Shown here piece after piece: positions 20,040 through 30,772 of a stretch of 64,000 bases of DNA. The stretch covers positions 1,364,001 to 1,428,000 of the forward strand of contig JAJTUP010000004.1 of assembly GCA_021399435.1 (NCBI GenBank). Direction: 5' to 3'. The position numbers and the translations under genes were made by a program. Each line of letters begins with the position of its first letter. Position 1 is the first letter of the stretch. This stretch comes from Diaporthe sp. PMI_573. Lineage: Eukaryota > Ascomycota > Sordariomycetes > Diaporthales > Diaporthaceae. A model generated the notes under the pieces. The model did not search any database. It saw nothing but the letters and a program-made list of their open reading frames with translations, and was not told the DNA's origin.

Positions 20040-21374
20040 ATGTCTAGCATGCTGCGCAAGAAGGAGGTCTACACAATCGTGACTCCAATCCCGGGGTTCA
20101 TCCCGCGGCAGCTCGCCATCGACATCCTTCACAGTCATTCCGAGGTCATCACCCTGAATCCCCTGGTTCTTGACCACAAGCCCATCAAGGCGCCCCAGAA
20201 GGCAGCCTCAGATGAGTACTACAGCACTTGGTATGAGATCAACCAGAGGATCCAGTATGTGCCCGGCCTGGGGAAGATGGGCTCCGGCAAAATCACCTTT
20301 AACGGCTGCTTCCACGACATGCCATGGGGCCTGCAAACTCACATCTACGCACCCATGAATGTCGATCTGAGGAACAAGTATCGAATCGCCGGCAACCAGC
20401 CAGGTGTTGAGCCTCCTGAGCAGCCTGAGATCGGCCTGGCCGCCCTAGGTGCCCCTAGCGACGGTCTCTACCTCCGCGACGACGTCGAGATCAAGTGCAA
20501 TGTTGCTGTCATGTCATTTGTCAAGGCCCAGATGAAGGCAGCATCCAAGGAGATGGTATCGCGGATTATCAAGAAGGCCGAGCTTCTCGACGCCGGGATC
20601 CTGCATGCCATGATCGAGGACGGGAGGCTGAAGACCATCAACCCGAACGACCGGACTGTGACGGTGCCAGACGCCCAATTGTCTCCCAGGCTCTCTCCTA
20701 CGTCCATGTACCACCAGCCCGGCTCCATGTCACCACCGCCTATGCCGTACCAGATTCCCCGACCAGCATCTCACCAGTACCAGAAGCCCGGCACGCCTAT
20801 GCAGAATCCACACTGGTCTGCTCCGTATGGTGGGCATCCACCACCACTACACCAACACCCCACGCATGCGGAACTCCCAAGCCACCAGCAGGTTGGCGGC
20901 CTCGCACAGCAAAACCAAGCCGCTACCAACAACAACTTTGCAGTCGAGATGCCCGGCGACTTCTCATACCCCCAAACCTCGCCGCGTCTGCAGCCGCCCC
21001 AGCCCTCTCCCACCTACACCACCGCCTCAACTCACTCTTCGCGCGCGTCGCCTCAGCCCGCCAACGACTGGAGATGGTCTCAGAGCCAGGCTGCCTCCCA
21101 GGGCAACGCCTCCCGGCCCACATCCGTGTCGTCCGACGTGTCCGGCGGGTACCAGTCGCCGGGCCTAGACCATCAGGGCTTCGCTTCTGAGCTGTCGACG
21201 CACAAGGAGACGCCTGAGGAGCACAACGCCGGCGCGGAAGCACTGAAGAGGCGCAATACCAAGACGCCGGCCGTCCTCAACCCATATGCCTCATATAATC
21301 CTGCGGACTATGCCAAAGGCCGCGGTAATTATCCAGGCCAGGCAAGGTCGCAGAGTTATGGATACAGTCATTGA
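20040..21374 (+). CDS. DUF7053-domain protein
   Basis: Single exon, 444 residues. The first 180 or so are a conserved fungal domain I recognise as DUF7053. They begin MSSMLRKKEVYTIVTPIPGF, with the blocks LHSHSEVITLNPLVLDH, YSTWYEINQRIQYVPGLGK and FHDMPWGLQTHIYAP. A helical segment follows (about 165-195), and then about 240 residues of Pro/Gln/Ser/His-rich disordered sequence, ending near a basic KRRNTKTPAVLNPYASYNPADYAKG tail (only its first part is strongly basic). The function of this domain is unknown. No signal peptide or membrane segment is seen. High conservation of the N-terminal part suggests a core gene between accessory ones. The start is the first ATG of the conserved block. Confidence 0.88.
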   Translation: MSSMLRKKEVYTIVTPIPGFIPRQLAIDILHSHSEVITLNPLVLDHKPIKAPQKAASDEYYSTWYEINQRIQYVPGLGKMGSGKITFNGCFHDMPWGLQTHIYAPMNVDLRNKYRIAGNQPGVEPPEQPEIGLAALGAPSDGLYLRDDVEIKCNVAVMSFVKAQMKAASKEMVSRIIKKAELLDAGILHAMIEDGRLKTINPNDRTVTVPDAQLSPRLSPTSMYHQPGSMSPPPMPYQIPRPASHQYQKPGTPMQNPHWSAPYGGHPPPLHQHPTHAELPSHQQVGGLAQQNQAATNNNFAVEMPGDFSYPQTSPRLQPPQPSPTYTTASTHSSRASPQPANDWRWSQSQAASQGNASRPTSVSSDVSGGYQSPGLDHQGFASELSTHKETPEEHNAGAEALKRRNTKTPAVLNPYASYNPADYAKGRGNYPGQARSQSYGYSH

Positions 21375-21990
21375 AAATGGATGTTCTGAAAAGTCGAGTG
21401 GGGAAAGGAAAAGAGCGCGCACAACACTGAAGCTTATGTACGCCTTGATGTTTACACAAAGGGATATCGATGACCTGTTTGGGCAATTTCTTATCTCCGC
21501 TAGGCGTTGTGGAGTTCGAGACACCAAAGGCCGATGCACTGGCGCTGCAATATGTTTTTTTTTTAGAGAAATGTCTGGGGGAATCCGGGAGGGGACGGGT
21601 CGACACACTCTTGTTTCACAATCTGGATGATCTCGATTGATTTGGGACGCTGCGATGGATACCAGGCGTTACGATACTTGACGGAGCTTTGGCGATTCTT
21701 TTGTTTATATTTTCGAATGAGATTTCATATACCCTTCAGGGCGCCACTCGAATCTAGACGCGCTCTGAACTTGACGTGTTGACGAGCGACAATCAGCAAG
21801 ACGACACAGCCAGATCACTGGCCTGGAGCGAGTATGTCACTTATCCAGGATAGAGGAAATGAACAATGAAGAAGAACGGGACAAATTCTACTTCGACTCC
21901 GTCTTCCCCATAATCTCGGAGGAGAGTATCTGAGCACAAAGTCCCGACGCTGCTCAATAGAAGGCAGGCAAGCTCCATACCACCCAGGTA
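21375..21990. other. Convergent 3' region, no gene seen
   Basis: About 600 bases between the ends of the DUF7053 gene (plus) and a P450 gene (minus). It contains a T10 tract near 21556-21566, and otherwise nothing notable. Confidence 0.45.
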
Positions 21991-23236
21991 CTACGCCCTG
22001 GCGCGTGGCTTGATCTCGACCTTCATCTCGTCCTTCTGCCACGTCGTGTACGTCTTCTGCCTGTCCAGCCAGCCGACGCTGTCCGGGTGCATCTTCATGT
22101 CGAAGTTCCAGACCATCCTCGCCAGGACCGTCCTGGTCTCGGCGTACGCCAGGCTAAGGGGAGATACACAAATCAGCACAACGGGGCCTCAGCTGGAAGG
22201 GAGAGAGGGTATAGGACAAGGTTCTGACTCACTTCTTCCCGATGCAGTTTCTAGGACCGAACGAGAACGGATCTTTTTTACAAGAAGAGTTAGCACGACA
22301 TCTCATGGGCACTGGGAGGCGAACAAAAAAACTCACGGAAACAAGCCCGATTATCCCCCTCAAACTCCGGATCGCCCAGCCACCTCTCAGGCCTAAACTC
22401 AGTTGGCCTCGTGAAATTCCTAGGATCCCGGTGCGTCGAGACCTGATGCACACCAACAGCCACGCCACCGGGCACAAACCCATCACAGACGACCCTCCCG
22501 CCCTCGGGCACACGCCTAGGGAACGTGCCCGGCCCCGGCGGGCATAGTCGGAGGGCCTCCTCGACGACTGCGGACAGGTAAGGGAGGGCCGCTGTCGACT
22601 GGGGCAGGATCTCGGCCTCCTGTTTGAAGGCTGTGCGGATCTCTGTTGTTAGGCGGGAGAGGGTGGATGGGTTGGACAGGAGGAGGTATGTTGAGCCGCA
22701 GAGGGCTGTTGCTGAGGTCTCGCTGCCTGCTACTATTAGGACTTGGGCTGCGGTGTATGTCTCTTCTATGGTCATGCCCTTTTCGCCTTCTGCGTTGAGG
22801 ATATATGACACTTGGATGTGTGTGTTAGCAAGTGGGGCCATATACACACTCATTCTGTTATGTTGGGGGGCACGAAGGGCAGGCCATTGGTTGGGGGATG
22901 GGGGGGGGGGGGCGATTGTGGTCAGAATAGTAGTAATGGGGGGAAAGAGACTCACTAAAATCAGGCCTGTCAGTCGTCTGCTGCAGCCTCTTGTCGACGC
23001 GCTCGACCCCAAACGCAAACTGCTCCTTGCGCGTCTGGATCAGCCGCCGCGGGATGAAGAGGCACAGCAGCGTCGCCAGGGGCTCGGGGAAGCGGCGCGC
23101 CGCCCGCAGCATCGTGCCCGCCTTGAAGATGTCGAAGACGGCCTGCAGCCACCAGTGCCATTCTGCGTTCTGCAGGCAGTAGAAGGGCTCGCCGAAGGCT
23201 AGGTCGCCGATGATGTCTGTTTGTGTGTTTGAGGTT

Positions 23237-23283
<47 letters not shown>

Positions 23284-24217
23284 TAAAGAGGTGAGTGAGT
23301 CGGGGGAGGTCATTTGCTCGGGGTCTCATGCACCCCGTCCAGCCGCCACTGTACAGACCCTGCCTGTATAGACAGAAAAGGCCCCATGAGACAGAAATAC
23401 AGAGAGCGTGAGAACAAACATACCAAACGTGGTGAAGTTATACCAAGCCGTCATATCCACCACGGCACCCCCGCCGCCGCCGCTGTCGCCGCCACTGCAC
23501 AAACCATGCAGCTTATGGACCAGCAGCGAAGCGTAGCCGCAGATGACAGACTCCTGCGCGCGCAGTGCCTTGTCGCTGAACGCCGGGTTCTGCAGGCGGC
23601 GCATGCGGCGGTGGCCCGCGTCGTCGGCGTCGAGGATGTTGACGACGCCCGAGACGGTCTTGTTCCACCACTGCGGGTCCTTTTCGAAGTTGCCCGTGCC
23701 GCCCTCCTTGCTGGGGAACCCGTAGATGGCCGGCCAGGCCCTGCTGTCTGTGTCTGTTGTTTTGTGTGGTGGTGCGTTAGCAAGTTCTTTCATGGCGTTT
23801 GCATCATCACCATTATTGATGAGTTGATTACTCTGTGAGAAACAGCACGGGCTGGCTGGCTGGGTTGTACGTACATGACAGCTCGTCCGGCGCGATCCTG
23901 ATCACTGGCCCGTACTTTTGGTGCCACTCGTTCACCTTCCAGTGGCTCAGCCCGCGGACGTCATACCAGAGATAGTAGGCCCTCGTTGACCCAGCGAAGA
24001 AGGGCCCTGGGTACTTCCTGAGGGGGTGTAGGAAGAGGTTGTAGAACAGCTTCCCGGCCGCGAACAGCAGTATCGCCTTTTTATGGTGAGTCTCATGTTA
24101 GCTATCATTCATTTATTCTGTAGGTATATTCGGGCAACTGTGAAATCTTACGGCCAGGCAATACAGAGGGAGGCTCTTGAGGGATACCATCGCCCTGGTT
24201 TCTGTGAGGTGCTCCAT
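21991..24217 (-). CDS. Cytochrome P450 monooxygenase (next to prenyltransferase)
   Basis: Seven exons: 24217-24152, 24076-23875, 23747-23424, 23216-22956, 22810-22337, 22272-22233 and 22153-21991. Together they are 1530 nt, 509 residues, with all phases agreeing. An N-terminal membrane helix (LYCLAAILLFAAGKLF) is followed by the Pro-rich hinge HPLRKYPGPF. Later motifs are the I-helix oxygen-binding AGSETSAT, the ExxR helix (EEALRL), the FRPERW block and the heme loop FSFGPRNCIGK with its cysteine ligand. So it is a full-length, probably active, ER-bound P450. Its overall form resembles the isotrichodermin-hydroxylase/CYP65-like group, but the substrate is unknown. It starts 1.76 kb from the diverging DMATS gene and probably oxidises the prenylated product. 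A 43-bp TG repeat lies in intron 3. The first intron acceptor (AAAAAG) is weak. Confidence 0.93.
23240..23282. repeat. (TG)n microsatellite inside a P450 intron
   Basis: About 21 uninterrupted TG units within the third intron (23217-23423) of the P450 gene. Because it is intronic, length change would not shift the reading frame. Confidence 0.9.
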
Positions 24218-25978
24218 CTTTGGTGTTCTCTCTCACTCGTGTTCACCAGAGAGCAGAGAGTGAACATGAGGATGAGGGTGTAAGTAACGATCTGGTACTA
24301 ATTACTATTCCAGTTTCCACACTCCGGGATAGTATTGACGCACCCGTCTATCTTTTACCCACAATTATCCTGCCCTGTAATTACCCCAATGTGATAGGCA
24401 GTGGTCCCCAGGGGCAGACGTGGTACCTTGCTTGTAAGATGCGAGTCCGAATAACGCCTGCAGACACCGGTGGGTCCTCGCCGTCTCCGAGCTTTTCAAC
24501 AAGTCGCTACGAGGATGATGGCCGTTGAGGAAACGAGTGACCGCGCGCATCTTTTCCAGTTTCCGCCGTTGCCTCTTTGGTGCACGAGACTCGTAGACAG
24601 CCGCGAGTCATCTCACCGATTGTGTTCTGACTGACCCTGCTTATCTGGAGGGCCTGCGCTCACGATACCGAGGCGATATGATTCAGCCTTGTAAATTAAG
24701 TTTGGGCAGATGATAAAGGCCGTAGGGATGAGAGGGTCCTGCCTGTAAGTGGGCGGGTCCTCGAACCCTTGAGCCTCCTCCCCGTGGGGACTAGAATGAC
24801 TCGGTCCACTGGACACGATATGGGACGGTATCCGCTGTAACGTTGATGGGTAACATGACAATAGAAATACACGAATTGACTTTTTTATTTACCCTCTGAA
24901 ACTTTCCTTATCACGGTACCACTTCGAAACGTGGTGGGCCAGGGCGTACCCAGAATGAGGGGATCCACGAGTTTGAGGCCAATCTGGTTCGTCGTCAGCC
25001 TAGCCCTCATTGCACCGTCGGATCTGTCTTTGTCGAAAGTTTAGATCCGTCTCGTCGTTATCTATTGCTTCTGGAAGTCTGAGCCTGGCAACTTCGTTGG
25101 TCCAGCATACCCAGCCGAGTGACGAAATGGCTTCCTGTGTACTCGGCGAGCCGCCTTGCTTCGGAGGATTTCGGTGAACCTTCCAGAAGGGGGCGTCAAC
25201 TGTCCATTGATCATCGGAGCGTATCGATATGACAATACGTACACAATGAAAGTATCAATGCGTCAGGTCCCCGGTCGTAGTCAACCGGATATCGGCCACA
25301 AAAACAGCTCACGGTAGCCGGGTGGTACAAAAAGGAAAGCCGCCCGAGGTCCCGGCCGGACATCGAGGGTCAGGACAGGGAGCCAGATCGTTGCAATTGT
25401 AGGGCGTAGACGCAGGACTTAACAGTCCCACTCACGGCCTATACCGTGATAATGCTATCACGGAGCTTAGTCCCGTCCCGTCGGCGCAGTGCTGCCCAGA
25501 TACGACAGTCCCACGCGTCTGTTAAGCTCCTGGCCCACCTTTGACGAGCAGCTCGACCGTGTGAGTGGATCTTCATGTCCTTCCCGTTTCGAAGACTTGC
25601 CCCTCCAGAAGAAGGGCCCGAAGATCCTTGGAAGACCCCAGCATAGTCATCATACGCGGCCAATGGGCGAAGGGTGCGTCCGTCTCGTCGGCCTCGAAAG
25701 CAATGGATCGCCAATATGGCCCGGATCTGCTCTCGGACAGAGTCAGGCATGATGGTGGTCGCCTTTTATCGGAAAGGGAGCCACGGTGGGTCAGGAGGGA
25801 CTCTGAAGAGACATAGCCGGCGCGAGTATTAGACAAATGGACGATCTCGTGCCATTGATGCCTTCCAGTCCCAGTTCTGTCCCAATTCTCTCCAGTTTTC
25901 CCACTTCCGTCTCAAGACGCCAGACCCAACAAGACGTCGTTAGTGGTCTCTTGTTTTAAATACCTTTCTCCTTCCAGC
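24218..25978. other. Shared regulatory region between P450 and DMATS genes
   Basis: A 1.76-kb gap between two diverging biosynthetic genes. Open frames on both strands near 25440-25836 have no domain and overlap each other, so I do not call a gene. The region would hold the promoters of both genes; no clear TATA or regulator site was recognised. Confidence 0.5.
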
Positions 25979-27438
25979 ATGCAAGTCATCAGCCGTCTCC
26001 CCGAGCCCTTGCCCCGGCCAAAGGACAAGACAGAGCTCAAGCAGGAGCAGCACAACAAAATCATCAGCCTCAAGAGGCCGCTGGATATAGAAACTCCCCA
26101 GCCATGGGAGACGGTGAATTCCACCATCCAGTTTCGCAATGAGGACACACAGTACTGGTGGGACCGGACAGGGCGCATGTTCGCGAAGCTCATCCAGAGG
26201 GCCGGGTACAACGCAACGGAGCAGTACAGAGAGCTGATCTTCTATGCCCTGTTCGTCGCGCCGGAACTGGGCAAAGCCCCCGACGCACAAGGCAACGTCC
26301 AGGGATGGAGAAGCCCTGGCACTCCGGACTCGACACCGATCGACTTCTCGTGGGAGTGGGGGACGGGCCATAATGGCACCGTCAGATACTCATTCGAGTG
26401 CATAGGCCCGCATGCCGGCACAGATCTGGACCCGCTCAACTCGTTCGCGACAGACGCCTGGATCCAGAGGCTTAGGGACCAAGGGATGGTTCCCGGGCTT
26501 GACCTCGAGTGGTACAACCACTTCACGGGGGCGATCCTACCGTCGCGGGAGATGCAACGCGAAAAGACAGCGGACGTGTTCATCGAGGAGACGACGCCCA
26601 AGGCCGGGGTTGTGGTGGCGCTGGACATCGAGAAGACCGGGCCCGTGATGAAGATGTACATCTACCCGGGGCTCAAGGCGCTCGAGCTTGGCATCAGCAA
26701 CCTCGAGCTCGTCCAGCGGGCCATCCGCGGTTTGCCCAAGGCGCAGTACGAGTCGCTGGCGTGCGAGCCGCTGCTGCAGTATCTGGACGAGGGCACGGCT
26801 CGCTGGGGGTTCGAGACGGGCATCCTGTCGATCGACTGCCTGGAGCCTTCGAAGGCGCGCGTCAAGTTGTACGTGCGGGCGCGGCACACGAGCCTCGAGT
26901 ACATGATGGACTGCCTGACGATGGGCGGGAGGCTGAGCACGGGCGGCCTCGGCGAGCAGGCGCTCGCGGACATGAAGGATTTCTGGCTTGCATTCCTGGC
27001 GGACGCACCCGACCAGCTGCCTGACGACGCCCCCGGCCGTGCGAGCCCGGGCTTCTACTATACCCTCGGCGCAGGGAAGCCTGTGTCGGCCAAGATGTAC
27101 GTGTCGCCAACGTACTTCTGCAAGAGCGATACCGAGGTGCTGGCCCGCCTGCGCGGGTACTTTTCGACGAGGAGGTCAGATATGTCCCAAGTGAACAACT
27201 ACGAGGCGGCCCTACATGATATCTTGTGAGTGGTTATACCTGACATGCGTATACTCTGGCTAATTCACGTACTCGCCCCAGTGGAAAGAAGACTCTCGAT
27301 GACAGGTGCGGATCGCACTACTATGTCGGCTGCGCCCTGGCCAAGAACCAGCTCCGCGTCGTCACATACTTGAGCCCCCAGTCGTTCGACTGCGAGAAGG
27401 ACCTGATCAGGGAGCGGGATTCGGCAGTGTCGGCGTAG
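25979..27438 (+). CDS. DMATS-type aromatic prenyltransferase
   Basis: Two exons (25979-27225, 27282-27438; 56-nt intron) give 467 residues, the usual size for the dimethylallyl-tryptophan-synthase family. The family order is clear. It has STPIDFSWEWGTG then VRYSFECIGP (first diphosphate-binding Arg), VMKMYIYPGLKA, RVKLYVRARHTS, SAKMYVSPTYFC and the C-terminal VVTYLSPQSF. These basic and Tyr residues surround the prenyl diphosphate in the ten-stranded PT barrel. The enzyme transfers a dimethylallyl group to an aromatic acceptor such as an indole, tyrosine or tricyclic compound, in the cytosol without metal. The acidic residue expected in the xExS motif is Asp here (D122, within IDFSW) rather than the usual Glu. 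Divergent from a P450 and tail-to-tail with a glycosyltransferase (407 bp apart). The acceptor is unknown. Confidence 0.95.
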
Positions 27439-27844
27439 GCATAGGAGCAGGGTTTCATGATGGAGATTTGATGGGGAGGGAGTGGCTGTTTTCTTGAGCA
27501 TAACGGGCATAGGCGTTTGGGGTTTTCAATTCGGTTTCGGTTTCGGGTTTGGACACGCATGTTTGTAGATGTCTGTAGCTATGGACGGGCAGACAAAATG
27601 GAAGACGGATAGTGTTATGAAAGGACCTGTGCCTTCTGTTTTCACACCTGCTTGGACCGAGCCTTCCGTGCCTGCCCACCCCACGCCTTCAGTACTTGAA
27701 ATGTCCCAGTACTTTTACAGTAAAAGTCCAAGCTCCCACACCGTTAGCATGACAATGAGCACCAAACTCTAGGCCCCACGGGTGAACTTTAAAAACTCTA
27801 TTTCGACCTCACATATCATATCATACATGGAATAGCATTTATCT
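27439..27844. other. Convergent 3' region, no gene seen
   Basis: About 400 bases between the tail ends of the prenyltransferase and glycosyltransferase genes, AT-rich toward the right, with nothing else recognised. Confidence 0.5.
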
Positions 27845-29213
27845 TTATTTCCCACCAACAAGCCCCTCCAACAGCTCACACGCCCTCGCCGCCCCGCCCA
27901 GCGAGTTCAACCCCCGCCCCACACGAGCCGCGTTCTCGCGATACCTCGCGTCGCCAAGGATCCCCGCCACGGCATCCCGCACCTGCTCCGTCGAGGGGCA
28001 GTCCGTCCCGAGGTCGACCCCGGCCCCGGCGTGCGTCACCCGCGCCGCGGTGTCCTTCTTGTCCTCGCTGGTCCCCGCGCACACGAGCGGCACCCCGTGC
28101 GTGAGCGCCTGCGTCACGCTGCCGTACCCGCCGTTGGTCACGAGCACGCTGCACCGCGGCAGCAGCGCCTCGTACGGGAGCCACGCCGCCAGCCGCAGGT
28201 TCGTCGGCAAGGACTGGCCGCCGCTGCCGCTGCCGTCCCCATCATCTGAGAGCAGCGCCTGCTTGATCTCCTCGGCCTGCTGCGACGGCACCACCAGCAA
28301 CAGGCTCGCATCGTCGCGGAGCGCGCGGATCGCCGGGAGGAGCAAGCTCGACGGGTCCGTCGCGAAGGTCCCCTGCGTGATGCCCACCACGCGCACGCCC
28401 CCCTGCCCCTCCGAGGCGGCGACCACCTCGCCCCACCAGTCCGGCAGGGCCGACGAGGTCCCGTTCAGCGGGCTGACGAGCGGGCCGACGTACTCGGTCG
28501 GGTGGAGCGCCTGGCCGAACTCGAGCTCCGGGCTGGACGCCTGGATGTGAAGCTGCGGGCTGTACTGGAGGATCTGGCGCGGCTCGGCGGGCGCGAGGCC
28601 GAGGTCTACCCGCTGCGCGTTGATGCACCCTGCGATCAGCTCCGGCTGGCTGAGGATCGTGCCGAGGGTTGACTTTGGCGAGTGCTCGCGGAAGTACATT
28701 GGCACCACACCTAGTGTCGCGTACGCCGGGACCTCGCCCAGCTCATGTCTGGAGACGAATGGAATCAGTACATGTAAGATAAACAGTTGAGATTGGCTTC
28801 AGAGAGCCAGCTCAAGCTGGTCTCAGACTACCACAGGGGAAAGGAAGAGGCACCCACAACACCGCCGCCCCAAAAGGCAACGCATCATTCACCAGCACAT
28901 CCGGCCTGAATCCGCCCTTCATCACGCCGCGCAGGTCCGCCACCTGCGCCGCGAGCCGCCCGCCAAAGAAGACATCCACGATCCCCTCGAGCGTGCTGGG
29001 CGGGTCCGCCATCGCCTCCTGCAGGACCTTGTCGGCGCGGTCGATCTCCGCCGTGGCCACGAACCGCGCACCCGTGGCGCGCACCCGGCCCTCCTGCGCC
29101 GGGCTCGTCAGCCACACCACCTCGTGCCCGCGGTCCACCAGCGCCTTGGCCACCGCCTGCATCGGCAGGACGTGGCCTGTGGCGTAGAATGTGTGGAGGA
29201 GGAACTTGGCCAT
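27845..29213 (-). CDS. UDP-glycosyltransferase, GT1/MGT-like
   Basis: Two exons (29213-28858, 28748-27845; 109-nt intron) sum to 1260 nt, 419 residues, in phase. The N-terminal acceptor domain starts FLLHTFYATGHVLPMQAVAKAL and GHEVVWLTSP. The junction restores PFGAAVLHELGEVP, which confirms the intron. The C-terminal nucleotide-sugar domain has a GVRVVGITQGTF strand and the signature VLVTNGGYGSVTQALTHGVP then DKKDTAARV and GAGVDLG. It resembles the macrolide-glycosyltransferase-like branch common in bacteria and filamentous fungi, which glucosylates small molecules. There is no signal peptide or membrane anchor, so it is cytosolic. Being next to the DMATS prenyltransferase, it could glycosylate the prenylated, oxidised product or detoxify it. 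Strand-shadow frames here reflect high GC content. Confidence 0.92.
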
Positions 29214-30772
29214 CTTCGGCCCTTGTATTGTGCCTTTTCTCTTTTCCCCGTGGTGCGAGGCTTTTACTTTCTTGTCGACGCTTTCTCTGTGTCTGGGCTG
29301 TGCGTCCTGGCGTCGGTGGTTGGCTGGCTGGTAACCTCAACGTCTCGTGTAAGTGTATAGACGTGTGTGTGCGCGAGACGGCTCACCGGTCACAGCCTCA
29401 TTATCACAAGCAACTACATACTGGACGAACCTTATCGCCCGCGAAAGGTACCCGCCGCAGCCCGTCCGGAGGTGACCTGGTGTTGAACCTCGACCGGGGG
29501 CCGGGGTGGCCCAGGGACAAGCTTCCTTGGTCTACGGGTCCGGGCCCCACACCCCTCCACCCCGGGCACGAGTCAACCGTGCCTCAAGACGAGTCATCGC
29601 CAACCGGCCCTTTTAAGTACACCGAGCGGCTTATCTGGGTGGAGATCGTCGTCCTGAGTGCCGGCGTCGCTGTACACTAACCAGTAGATCGGCTGTGCAT
29701 GAACGACTCGTGTATCCTTCCCGTCGGTAGAGTTACTGATTGGGTTGGGTGAGGTGGTGGTCACGAGTGGTATGTGTCAGTTCTTATTTGGTAAGACTTT
29801 GTCACGGGAAATCTTCCATTCTTTTTGCCAGACTGGCTTCTTTTCCTTTGCAATCTGCTCTTTCCCCTTCGATTTCAGTCCCTTCGTCTAGGGGGCCCCT
29901 CTGTGAGGTGGCATGCTGCCTCTCCCGGCCACGAGTCTCCTGCTCTTACCTCAGCAGCTAAAGGCTTATCCGCGCCTTACTACACACGCCTGCTGAACCT
30001 CGCGTACCGAAACTCTCGTCTTGCACGACCACGTGGGTGCGAAGAAGCCTACCGCATACACGGGATATTGATCCGTGGCTCGATCTTTTTGGGCGGCTGT
30101 CCTGTGTCGAGACTCCATCTTTGGTTCCGAGCTAGCTAAGAACCACTGATGGGTCATTACAACCTCAATGTTCTCTTGCTTCCCGCCAAGTAAGTTGCCA
30201 CGGCTACCTTGAAGTCTCTTCCATGGTCGTTACGATTGGGAAGTCAGTGAGAAGTCCACGACGGCACTGAGACTAAACTCTTCTGGGAAGCACAAATGAG
30301 ACCACTCGATAGTTGAGGCTTAGATAGGTTGATGTGACTAGCAAGTTAGACAACTGAACGCAGCTGGACCCACGTGCTAGTCTTGCAAGCCAAAAGCCTC
30401 TGGTGAAGAGGCAGACCAATTCTACCTGGATGACCAAAGAATTGTAGCGAGGAATGAACACAGATCTTTTCCAGAGAAAACCGGTCCGGCTTGAACCTAC
30501 CAAGCCATCCTCGTGACCATGCCTCGTTTTCCTCACTGACCACGCCGATGAAATTTTAACGAGGCAAAAAATTATCAAGTCTCAATTTCGCTATGGTGAT
30601 ATCGCCCCGTTGAATGAATTCCAGATCCCTGAAGAGGCCCGCTACTACATTAATAAGACAACTCAGAAAAGCCCTCATCAAGATCCAATACAAAGAGCCG
30701 CAAGCTCATACAACCCCGCTCACCTCACCCATCCATCTACCCAACCAACCAGTAAGCACACAGGTGGAGCCT
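29214..30772. other. No gene supported
   Basis: About 1.55 kb between two minus-strand genes. Small frames at 29740-30139 (plus) and 30273-30578 (minus) have no domain or splice sense. Presumably the promoter of the glycosyltransferase and the 3' side of the F-box gene. Confidence 0.45.

Noticed and set aside
25440..25836. Opposing open frames between P450 and DMATS as an extra cluster gene
   Set aside because: Frames on both strands overlap without domains or splice sites; more likely promoter sequence.
26509..27024. 171-codon frame inside the prenyltransferase gene
   Set aside because: High-GC shadow of the DMATS frame, which carries all family motifs.
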